From Lysinibacillus parviboronicapiens (lineage in GTDB: Bacteria > Bacillota > Bacilli > Bacillales_A > Planococcaceae): DNA of 64,000 nt. The notes beneath the pieces are model-generated. The model made no database searches, was not told where the DNA came from, and saw only the letters and a list, made by a program, of their open reading frames with translations. Numbering within the stretch: position 1 is the stretch's first letter; each line of letters opens with the position of its first letter. Below, in pieces: positions 1 through 6,468 of the stretch. A program made the position numbers and the translations under genes. Location of the stretch: contig NZ_PYWI01000001.1 in NCBI RefSeq assembly GCF_003049575.1, positions 434,001 to 498,000 on the forward strand, in the 5' to 3' direction.

Positions 1-10
1 GAAGTTTCAT
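1..10 (-). CDS. Start codon of an off-window gene (partial)
   Basis: Reading the minus strand, a GGGGAGGA ribosome site lies about seven bases before an ATG at position 10, followed by codons for Met-Lys-Leu before the window ends. This is almost certainly the 5' end of a gene continuing to the left. Its product cannot be told from three codons. Confidence 0.5.
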
Positions 11-185
11 CAAAAATCCTCCCCTTTTGTATCAAATACGGTCACAGCGTAATTGCGACCGGATTTTTCTCGACCCAACTTGCATTCGAAAAAATTTCAC
101 TAGGGATACATACGATTCCCTCTAGATAGTAGAAATCCTCAAATCTTCCTAAGAAACGACAATTTCTACTGATAAAGAATAAATA

Positions 186-208
186 TCCCCACAAACATGT
201 CGTGGGGA
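186..208 (-). terminator. Terminator of the peroxiredoxin gene
   Basis: A TCCCCAC/GTGGGGA stem with a 9-nt loop sits about 20 bases past the peroxiredoxin stop codon. On the minus strand it is followed by a T-rich stretch, as expected for a Rho-independent terminator. Confidence 0.7.
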
Positions 209-227
209 CCTACTATTCATTTTAAAA

Positions 228-770
228 TTAAAGAGTAGCTTGACCTGGACGCCAGTTTGCCGGGCAAAGACCACCAGTTTGTAAAGCTTGAAGTACACGT
301 AAAGTTTCATCTACGTCACGGCCGATGTTATTATCGAATACTGTTTGGTATTTTAATTCGCCTTGTGGATCAATGATAAATAAACCACGCAGTGCGATAC
401 CTTCTTCTTCAATTAACACACCGTATTCTTTTGAAATTGTGTGGTTTGTATCTGCAGCTAATGGATATTTTAAATCACCAAGACCATTTTGAGTGCGGTC
501 AGTGTTAATCCAAGCTAAGTGTGTGTGAATTGTATCAGTTGAAACACCGATTACTTCAGCATCTAAGTCTTCGAACTCATCATAACGATCGCTCATTGCA
601 GTAATTTCTGTTGGACATACAAATGTGAAGTCCATTGGATAGAAGAATAATACAGTCCATTTGTCTTGTGCTTTAATCTCTTCTAAAGATACTTTACCAA
701 AAGATTTGTCTGGAAGTACTGCTTCCATTGTGAAGTTAGGTGCTTGTTTGCCTACCATACGTTCTGCCAT
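228..770 (-). CDS. 2-Cys peroxiredoxin (AhpC/Tsa family)
   Basis: A 180-residue cytosolic thiol peroxidase that reduces H2O2 and organic peroxides. The peroxidatic cysteine is C52 in the motif DFTFVCPTE. The resolving cysteine is C169 in GGLCPANW, which makes it a typical 2-Cys enzyme that works as an obligate dimer. The length matches AhpC/YkuU-like proteins of Bacillales. No AhpF-type reductase is adjacent, so the electron donor is probably thioredoxin or is encoded elsewhere. The ATG is preceded by GGAGGGATTAAC. It is monocistronic, with its own terminator. I see no clear PerR box upstream, only several palindromes. The family is certain; AhpC versus a YkuU-like paralogue is not resolved. 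Confidence 0.93.
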   Translation of the reverse strand: MAERMVGKQAPNFTMEAVLPDKSFGKVSLEEIKAQDKWTVLFFYPMDFTFVCPTEITAMSDRYDEFEDLDAEVIGVSTDTIHTHLAWINTDRTQNGLGDLKYPLAADTNHTISKEYGVLIEEEGIALRGLFIIDPQGELKYQTVFDNNIGRDVDETLRVLQALQTGGLCPANWRPGQATL

Positions 771-809
771 TGTTAATCCCTCCGAATAAATATGTAGTTA
801 AATATTCCA

Positions 810-966
810 TTCGCACATGCGAACTCGTCTTCTACGATAGCAAAGAAGTCGCAGTTTTTCAACGAAGTGCACTTCGCCATGCGATTCATTTCAAGTACGT
901 TGACAAATATTTGTCAAATACCCAAACATAATCATTCCTACATCTTATTTATTCGCTACTTTTAGC
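810..966. repeat. Palindrome-rich region between the divergent peroxiredoxin and XRE genes
   Basis: The 403-bp gap between the two divergent genes holds no convincing gene. It has four inverted repeats: TTCGCA-CA-TGCGAA at 810-823, CGAAGTGCACTTCG at 863-876, TTGACAAATATTTGTCAA at 900-917, and TCGCT-N6-AGCGA at about 951-966. The 900-917 palindrome contains a TTGACA -35-like hexamer on both strands. They could be operators for the peroxiredoxin gene, leader RNA stems, or a small dispersed element; the sequence alone does not decide. Confidence 0.45.
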
Positions 967-1054
967 GATTTTATTCTGGAATAAACAAAAATTTCAGGCT
1001 TAATTTATATGCTAATTTTTTTAAGAAATAGCATGTTTTTTTCAGCAAAAATGA

Positions 1055-1082
1055 TTGCAAATTTTTTATTAATATGTATAAT
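1055..1082 (+). promoter_or_regulatory. Sigma-A promoter of the XRE-pot operon
   Basis: A TTGCAA -35 box (1055-1060) and a perfect TATAAT -10 box (1077-1082) are separated by 16 bp, about 90 bp upstream of the XRE regulator start. No other good promoter is seen before potA, so it probably drives the whole operon. Confidence 0.65.
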
Positions 1083-1090
1083 AGTAATGT

Positions 1091-1106
1091 TTTTAGTAAA
1101 CTAAAA
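1091..1106. promoter_or_regulatory. Candidate operator for the XRE regulator
   Basis: A 6-bp inverted repeat TTTTAG-N4-CTAAAA overlaps the expected transcription start of the pot operon promoter. A dyad immediately downstream of the -10 box suits an autoregulatory repressor. That the adjacent XRE-cupin protein binds it is inference. Confidence 0.4.
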
Positions 1107-1173
1107 GTTTCGTTAAAGTAAACTTCATTTTCTGAAAGTTTATGATTGCTAAACTTCTTCTAGGAGGGAAAAG

Positions 1174-1716
1174 ATGCAAATTGGAGGAAAAATTAAAGCA
1201 CTTCGTTTGAAAAAAGGTCTCACCCAAGAAGAACTTGGAGAACGTACAGATTTGAGTAAGGGCTATATCTCACAATTAGAGCGTGATTTGAACTCACCTT
1301 CTATTGAAACCTTATTTTCATTATTAGAAGTTTTAGGATCAACGCCTAAAGAATTTTTCGATGATGAAGCACCTGAACAAAAGGTTGTATATACCGAAGA
1401 AGATCAATCCATTTACACGGACGAAGAAAAAAAATATGAAATTCAATGGCTTATTCCCACATCAAACGAAAAAGAAATGGAACCTATTTTCCTGACACTT
1501 GCTGCTGGCGGTGAATTCAAACAATTCGAGCCGTCGTTAGCGGAAACATTTATATATATTGTCAAAGGGCGTATTCGTCTCGTTTTGGGGAAAGAACAAT
1601 ATATAGCTAGTGAAGGCAATGCGCTCTATTTTGACGCTGCAGATCATCATCAAATTTTTAACGCACATGACGATGAAACGAAAATTTTACTCGTCGCAAC
1701 GGATTCATACTTATAG
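1174..1716 (+). CDS. XRE-family regulator with C-terminal cupin domain
   Basis: A 180-residue DNA-binding regulator. Residues about 1-65 form a Cro/C1-type helix-turn-helix (GLTQEELGERTDLSKGYISQLE). Residues about 105-178 form a cupin_2 fold with an acidic linker between. Proteins of this build (PuuR-like) often sense a small metabolite and control its transport or breakdown. It lies 22 bp upstream of potA on the same strand, so it probably regulates polyamine uptake. A dyad at 1091-1106 is a possible autoregulatory site. The ATG has a strong AGGAGG site. Ligand and direction of control are inferred from context only. Confidence 0.88.
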   Translation: MQIGGKIKALRLKKGLTQEELGERTDLSKGYISQLERDLNSPSIETLFSLLEVLGSTPKEFFDDEAPEQKVVYTEEDQSIYTDEEKKYEIQWLIPTSNEKEMEPIFLTLAAGGEFKQFEPSLAETFIYIVKGRIRLVLGKEQYIASEGNALYFDAADHHQIFNAHDDETKILLVATDSYL

Positions 1717-1738
1717 CTTAACTTAAGGAGGCGCATCA

Positions 1739-2845
1739 ATGACTACGAATTCAATTATCCGCTTTGAAAATGTATCTAAATCATATAACGACGGCACTGT
1801 CGTCTTAAAAAATATTAACCTAGAGCTTGAAAAAGGTAAGTTCTATACGTTACTCGGCCCATCTGGTTGTGGCAAAACGACTATTTTACGAATTATTGCT
1901 GGTTTTACCGAACCAACAACAGGCGATGTGTTCTTCCACGATAAAAAAATTAATGCTGTACCAGCAAATGAACGCCAAGTAAATACGGTATTTCAAGATT
2001 ATGCACTATTCCCACATTTGAATGTTTTTGAAAATGTAGCTTTTGGTTTACGTATAAAAAAGCTACCTGAAAATGACATTAAAGAACGTGTTGCAGAAGC
2101 CCTAAAGTTCGTCAACTTAGCGGGCTATGGTAACCGTGAAATTTCAGAGATGTCAGGTGGTCAACGCCAACGTGTAGCAATTGCGCGTGCCATTGTCAAT
2201 GATCCAGAGGTCATTCTACTCGACGAGCCCCTGTCTGCATTAGATTTAAAGCTACGTACAGAAATGCAATATGAGTTACGTGAGTTACAGCAACGTCTTG
2301 GTAAAACTTTTGTCTTCGTTACGCATGACCAAGAAGAAGCTTTAGCAATGAGTGATGAAATTTTTGTGCTAAGTGAAGGTCAAATTCAACAATCTGGTAC
2401 ACCTGTAGACATTTATGATGAGCCAATTAACCGTTTTGTAGCTGACTTTATTGGAGAATCAAACATCGTGCCGGGTGTAATGATTGAAGATTTTAAAGTT
2501 GAGTTTACTGGGAAGGTTTTTGAATGTGTTGACCAAGGTATGAAACCAAATGAAAAAATCGATATCGTCATCCGTCCAGAGGATTTGGAAATGACGACAG
2601 TCGAGAAAGGCAAATTAATCGTTAAAGTAGATACTCAATTATTCCGTGGGGTACATTATGAGTTGTCTACATACGATAAAGACGGCAATGAGTGGCTAGT
2701 GCATTCACTGAAAAAAGCTGAAGTAGGGACAGAAATCGGTTTAGACTTTGATCCGGAAGCAATCCATGTCATGCGCTTAAATGAGACAGAGGAAGAATTC
2801 GATAAACGACTAGAAGCCTATGGAGATGACGAAGATGCAAACTAA
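1739..2845 (+). CDS. potA: Spermidine/putrescine ABC transporter, ATPase PotA
   Basis: A 368-residue ATPase that powers polyamine import with PotB, PotC and PotD. Walker [10 protein letters not shown] is at residues 40-48, the ABC signature SGGQRQ at 139-144, Walker B VILLDEP at 158-164 and the H-loop histidine at about 196. A C-terminal TOBE-like domain (about residues 240-350) is typical of PotA/MalK-type importers. The ribosome site AAGGAGG lies just upstream. The last codons overlap the start of potB, indicating translational coupling. The full potABCD gene order follows, so the assignment is secure apart from the exact polyamine preference. Confidence 0.95.
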   Translation: MTTNSIIRFENVSKSYNDGTVVLKNINLELEKGKFYTLLGPSGCGKTTILRIIAGFTEPTTGDVFFHDKKINAVPANERQVNTVFQDYALFPHLNVFENVAFGLRIKKLPENDIKERVAEALKFVNLAGYGNREISEMSGGQRQRVAIARAIVNDPEVILLDEPLSALDLKLRTEMQYELRELQQRLGKTFVFVTHDQEEALAMSDEIFVLSEGQIQQSGTPVDIYDEPINRFVADFIGESNIVPGVMIEDFKVEFTGKVFECVDQGMKPNEKIDIVIRPEDLEMTTVEKGKLIVKVDTQLFRGVHYELSTYDKDGNEWLVHSLKKAEVGTEIGLDFDPEAIHVMRLNETEEEFDKRLEAYGDDEDAN

Positions 2846-3644
2846 GACATCAAAATCTGCGTTATTTCCATACGTCTTATGGATTGCATTATTTGTCATC
2901 GCACCGATTGCCCTCGTCGTTTACTATTCCCTACTCGATTTACATGGCAACTTCACGCTTGATAACTATAAAGCATTCTTTACGTCTGTTTATTTAAAAA
3001 TGACACTTAGCTCGTTTTGGTATGCGTTTTTAATTACATTCTTCACATTATTAATTTCCTATCCGACTGCTTATTTTTTAACGAAAACAAAGCATAAGCA
3101 ACTTTGGTTATTACTCATTATCATTCCATCTTGGATCAATCTTTTATTAAAAACTTATGCATTTATCGGGATTTTCGGTTTATATGGTCCCATTAATGCA
3201 TTTATAGAAGTATTTGGTTTTGATCCACAACAGATGCTTTTCACAGATCTTAGCTTTGTGTTCGTATCCGTTTATATTTTTATTCCATTTATGATATTAC
3301 CGATTTTCAATTCATTGGATCGTTTAAATCCAACATTGATTTATGCAGCACGTGATTTAGGGGCTTCTGCCATTACAACTTTCCGTCGTGTCGTGTTACC
3401 CCTTACGTTGGATGGCGTTAAATCGGGTATTCAAGTTGTCTTTATCCCAGCATTATCACTTTTCATGATTACACGCTTAATCGCGGGGAACCGAGTAATT
3501 ACACTTGGTACAGCGATTGAACAGCAATTCCTGGTGACACAAAACTGGGGAATGGGCTCAACAATTGCTGTATTCTTAATTTTATTTATGGTCATCATTA
3601 TGTTAATTACAGGTCAAAAGGATAAAGGAGGTCGTGTACGATGA
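2835..3644 (+). CDS. potB: Spermidine/putrescine ABC transporter, permease PotB
   Basis: A membrane permease of about 269 residues with six predicted transmembrane helices and the cytoplasmic EAA loop ([21 protein letters not shown]) that docks on PotA. An open frame begins at 2820, but GGAG at 2822-2825 is correctly spaced for the ATG at 2835, giving [15 protein letters not shown] chose that start. It overlaps potA by 11 bp and its stop overlaps the potC ATG by 4 bp, so the genes are translationally coupled. Confidence 0.94.
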   Translation: MQTKTSKSALFPYVLWIALFVIAPIALVVYYSLLDLHGNFTLDNYKAFFTSVYLKMTLSSFWYAFLITFFTLLISYPTAYFLTKTKHKQLWLLLIIIPSWINLLLKTYAFIGIFGLYGPINAFIEVFGFDPQQMLFTDLSFVFVSVYIFIPFMILPIFNSLDRLNPTLIYAARDLGASAITTFRRVVLPLTLDGVKSGIQVVFIPALSLFMITRLIAGNRVITLGTAIEQQFLVTQNWGMGSTIAVFLILFMVIIMLITGQKDKGGRVR

Positions 3645-4438
3645 CAAAACTATCTACATCAGCGAAGGTCTATTTAGCAATGGTTTTTATTGTCTTATAT
3701 GCGCCTATTCTTTACTTGGTCTTCTACTCATTTAATAGTGGTGGCTCAATGAATAATTTCGAATCATTTACATTAGAGCACTATAAAGCGGTTTTCGAGG
3801 ATTCAAGACTCCTTGTAATATTAATTAATACAGTTATTGTGGCCTTACTTTCGGCGTTAATCTCTACAATTATCGGCACATTAGGTGCAATTGGCATTGT
3901 TACCGTAAAAGATGCAAAAATGCGCAATACATTACTTTCGTTAAATAATGTACTAATAGTAAGCCCTGATGTTATTATCGGTGCAAGCTTTTTAATACTG
4001 TTCACAATGGTTGGCATTAAATTAGGCTTTGCTTCTGTATTATTAGCACATGTCGCGTTTAGCGTACCGATTGTTGTACTGATGGTCTTACCAAAATTGC
4101 TAGAAATGAATAAATCGTTAATCGATGCTGCATTAGATCTTGGCGCAACGAAAAAAGATATCATGATGCGCGTTATCTTACCATATATTCAGCCTGGTAT
4201 TTTTGCAGGATTCTTCCTCGCTTTAACGTATTCACTGGACGACTTTGCAGTAACATTTTTCGTGACAGGTAATGGCTTCAGTACATTATCTGTTGAAATT
4301 TATTCGATGGCACGTGCTGGTATCTCCTTAACGGTAAATGCTATTTCAGGGTTAGTCTTTTTCGTCACTGTTTTCGTCGTTATCGGCTATTATTTCATTA
4401 CAAGCCGTGCTAGTAAAAGAACGGAGGGACAACAATGA
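3641..4438 (+). CDS. potC: Spermidine/putrescine ABC transporter, permease PotC
   Basis: A 265-residue second permease with about six membrane helices. The EAA-type loop reads DLGATKKDIMMRVILPYIQPG. It pairs with PotB to form the channel. GGAGG just before the ATG at the end of potB is the ribosome site. The ATGA overlap with potB and the 4-bp overlap with potD show tight coupling. Length and order agree with PotC of other Bacillales. Confidence 0.94.
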   Translation: MTKLSTSAKVYLAMVFIVLYAPILYLVFYSFNSGGSMNNFESFTLEHYKAVFEDSRLLVILINTVIVALLSALISTIIGTLGAIGIVTVKDAKMRNTLLSLNNVLIVSPDVIIGASFLILFTMVGIKLGFASVLLAHVAFSVPIVVLMVLPKLLEMNKSLIDAALDLGATKKDIMMRVILPYIQPGIFAGFFLALTYSLDDFAVTFFVTGNGFSTLSVEIYSMARAGISLTVNAISGLVFFVTVFVVIGYYFITSRASKRTEGQQ

Positions 4439-5508
4439 AGCAATTAATTCAAGCTACAATCGCGATCCTTGTCGTTTCCGCCCTGTTAATGTATGCTGCA
4501 AATGCGATGAGTGCTGGTGGTGGTAAAAGTGGTAAAAATACATTGACCATTTTTAACTGGGGAGAATATATTGACCCTGATTTATTGAAGCAATTTGAAA
4601 AAGAAACTGGCATCCATGTCGTTTACGAAACGTTTGACTCAAATGAAGCCATGATGACAAAAATTCAGCAAGGTGGTACAGCTTACGATATTGCAGTACC
4701 TTCTGAGTACATGATAGAAAAAATGAAAGAAGAAGATTTACTCATTCCTTTAGACAAAACGAAAATCCCTAATATTAAAAATATAGACCCGTATTTTTTA
4801 GATTTGCCATTTGATGATAACAATAAATATTCTGTGCCATATTTTTGGGGAACAGTCGGCATTGTCTATAATCCAAGTCTTGTTGGCGATTTAGACTTCT
4901 CCTCTTGGGAAGATTTATGGGATTCTTCGTTAAAACGTAAAGTATTTTTAGTAGACGGTGCACGGGAAGTAATCGGTATGGGCTTAAATAGCCTCGGCTA
5001 CTCTCTAAACTCTTTAAATGATGACGAATTGCGGGAGGCTACTGATAAGCTTATAACCCTTGCTCCAAATGTCAAAGCAATTATTGGCGACGAAATTACG
5101 CCACTCATGATTAATAATGAGGCGGCTGTTGCCCTTACGTGGTCTGGTCAAGCGGCAGATATGATGTACGAAAATGAAGAGTTAGACTTTGCTGTACCTG
5201 AAGAAGGATCTAACTTATGGTTTGATAATATGGTTATCCCAAAAACTTCAAAAAACATGGAGGGAGCACATGCATTTATCAACTTTATGTTGGATGCGGA
5301 CTCTGCTGCTACAAATGCCGATTATGTAGGTTATTCGACGCCTAATATTGCGGCGATGGATTTAATGGATGAAGAAGTGGTAACTGATGAACGCTACTAC
5401 CCTTCTGAACAACAACGTGACACATTAGAAGTTTATAAAAACCTAGGCCCAGATTACTTAGGGAAATACAATGAACTGTTTTTAGAATTTAAAATGAGTA
5501 TACGTTAA
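4435..5508 (+). CDS. potD: Spermidine/putrescine-binding protein PotD
   Basis: A 357-residue extracellular substrate-binding protein. The N terminus is one hydrophobic helix (about residues 5-27) followed by a Gly/Lys linker. There is no lipobox cysteine, so it is probably held by an uncleaved signal anchor rather than as a lipoprotein. The mature part begins TLTIFNWGEYIDPDLL, the hallmark of bacterial solute-binding family 1 polyamine proteins. The VPYFWGTVGIVYNP and LTWSGQAADMMYE segments are also characteristic. It is the last gene of the operon and is followed by a strong terminator. Confidence 0.93.
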   Translation: MKQLIQATIAILVVSALLMYAANAMSAGGGKSGKNTLTIFNWGEYIDPDLLKQFEKETGIHVVYETFDSNEAMMTKIQQGGTAYDIAVPSEYMIEKMKEEDLLIPLDKTKIPNIKNIDPYFLDLPFDDNNKYSVPYFWGTVGIVYNPSLVGDLDFSSWEDLWDSSLKRKVFLVDGAREVIGMGLNSLGYSLNSLNDDELREATDKLITLAPNVKAIIGDEITPLMINNEAAVALTWSGQAADMMYENEELDFAVPEEGSNLWFDNMVIPKTSKNMEGAHAFINFMLDADSAATNADYVGYSTPNIAAMDLMDEEVVTDERYYPSEQQRDTLEVYKNLGPDYLGKYNELFLEFKMSIR

Positions 5509-5582
5509 GTTTTCGTTTATAAATGAAAAGGTGATAAAAAACAAAAAGTTAAAAAAGTTTTCATCGCCACAGCCTATAGACC

Positions 5583-5625
5583 AATACCCCGAGAATTTCA
5601 TTTCTCAGGGTATTTTGTCTTTTTT
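5583..5625 (+). terminator. Terminator of the pot operon
   Basis: A hairpin with arms AATACCC/GGGTATT plus GAGAA/TTCTC closes a short loop and is followed by TTTTGTCTTTTTT. It sits about 75 bp after the potD stop. Confidence 0.85.
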
Positions 5626-5695
5626 GAAGGCAGTTGAATATAAATCCCCCTGAATTTTATGGATGAATTGTCTCTAGTTTTTATGTCCTATTAGG

Positions 5696-5728
5696 TAGCT
5701 TGCCATGTCCAAGTGGCAAGCTATTTTT
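5696..5728 (+). terminator. Orphan terminator-like hairpin
   Basis: A perfect 10-bp stem TAGCTTGCCA/TGGCAAGCTA with an 8-nt loop is followed by TTTTT on the plus strand. No gene ends here apart from the already-terminated pot operon, so it may be left from a deleted gene or act as a second terminator. Confidence 0.5.
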
Positions 5729-5749
5729 AATTCATCACAGCTATAGTAA

Positions 5750-5839
5750 TTAACTCCTCAGTAGAATTGTCCAACGCATACCATCTTTCATATCCCCATA
5801 TACACGTTCATTTGTTGGTATTTCGAGCTTTTTACGCTC
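5750..5839 (-). pseudogene. Transposase C-terminal remnant (IS1182-like)
   Basis: On the minus strand, 29 codons ending at a stop read as ERKK...NERVYGDMKDGMRWTILLRS. This resembles the IERVFADxKEKHGxRWTTLRG motif near the C terminus of IS1182-type DDE transposases, with a two-residue deletion. There is no start, no upstream catalytic region and no terminal inverted repeat. It is a relic; a similar remnant lies at 36.4 kb. The family name comes from memory of the motif. Confidence 0.5.
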
Positions 5840-5932
5840 ATTGATTTATATTTCTTCATCTCATTTATTATCACTTCAAGAATTCTTTTCTTAGCAGGCT
5901 AAAAGCAGAATAAAATATCAGTAAGCATACAA

Positions 5933-6070
5933 GTTGATTGGCATGGAAGGTGGTACATTCCTGCAACAACAGCACGTGCGGAAAGGAAGCGCCTGGAACG
6001 GGAATCAACAGGTTCATATAGATACTTCTATTTAAAAGAAAAAAACAAACTCAATTTTTTGAGTTTGTCT
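5933..6070. repeat. Dispersed repeat copy 1 with shared tail
   Basis: A 77-bp element bounded by GTTGATT (5933-5939) and AATCAAC (6003-6009) contains CAGCACGTGCGGAAAG and CGCCTGGAACGG. It is followed by TTCATATAGATACTT, a CTATTTAAAAGAAAAA tract and a hairpin ACAAACTCAA/TTGAGTTTGT (6045-6068). The tail recurs at 36936-37010, next to a related but longer element. Both copies lie beside a transposase remnant. Confidence 0.6.
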
Positions 6071-6078
6071 ACAGTAAG

Positions 6079-6115
6079 AAAGGTGATGAAAAAATATTTT
6101 TCATCACCTTTTTTG
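6079..6115. terminator. Strong terminator downstream of comX
   Basis: A near-perfect hairpin AAAGGTGATGAAAAA/TTTTTCATCACCTTT with T-rich flanks on both strands. On the minus strand it lies about 65 bp after the comX-like stop codon, marking the end of that short transcript. On the plus strand it isolates comP from upstream transcription. Confidence 0.8.
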
Positions 6116-6178
6116 CGCAAAAATTGTAACTTGCAATCCTGAAGAAATTGCTGTACTTTCAAGAATTCTTAAAAGAGT

Positions 6179-6355
6179 TTATCTAGGTAACCAGGATGAT
6201 GATTTTTGTAAAACATCCGATTTATCAGAACCGTTAATAACTTCCTGAATAATACTTAACTCTGAAACTGAAATATCCCCAACCATTTCCATTTTACCGA
6301 AATCTACTTCTTTATTGGAGCATAAAAGCATTGAATGAACTATTTTCATTATCAT
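6179..6355 (-). CDS. comX: ComX-like pheromone precursor
   Basis: A 58-residue ORF beginning MIMKIVHSML and ending SSSWLPR. ComX precursors are about 50-75 residues, highly variable, and carry one essential tryptophan three or four residues from the C terminus that ComQ isoprenylates. Here the only tryptophan is W55, four from the end, as in the natto-type ComX ending WVPS. AAGGAAGGG is spaced six bases from the ATG; the in-frame ATG at codon 3 would be too far. It has its own -10 box upstream and terminator downstream. It diverges from comP, with comA and comQ next. ComX family similarity is too weak to prove by eye, so the call rests on length, tryptophan position, ribosome site and locus. 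Confidence 0.82.
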   Translation of the reverse strand: MIMKIVHSMLLCSNKEVDFGKMEMVGDISVSELSIIQEVINGSDKSDVLQKSSSWLPR

Positions 6356-6384
6356 AGTATTCCCTTCCTTTCAATTTCTTTACA

Positions 6385-6444
6385 ATTATAATACTATAAA
6401 AGAAGTAAGTAATAACCGCAAATATATTAGAGATAACCGCAAAT
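6385..6444 (-). promoter_or_regulatory. comX promoter with two ComA-type half-sites
   Basis: On the minus strand a TATAAT -10 box occupies 6390-6385, about 30 bases before the comX ATG. The -35 region (TTACTT) is poor, as at activator-dependent promoters. The 12-mer ATAACCGCAAAT occurs at 6412-6423 and again at 6433-6444, a 21-bp period or two helical turns. B. subtilis ComA recognises TTGCGG-N4-CCGCAA, so each copy holds one CCGCAA half-site. The placement, about 39 and 60 bp before the expected comX start, suits activation of comX by the adjacent ComA. Confidence 0.65.
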
Positions 6445-6468
6445 TTTTTATTCTGGGAAGGATTAAAA

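Noticed and set aside
740-931. Plus-strand ORF of 63 codons opposite the peroxiredoxin start
   Set aside because: No ribosome site, overlaps the start of a certain gene and a palindrome-rich region.
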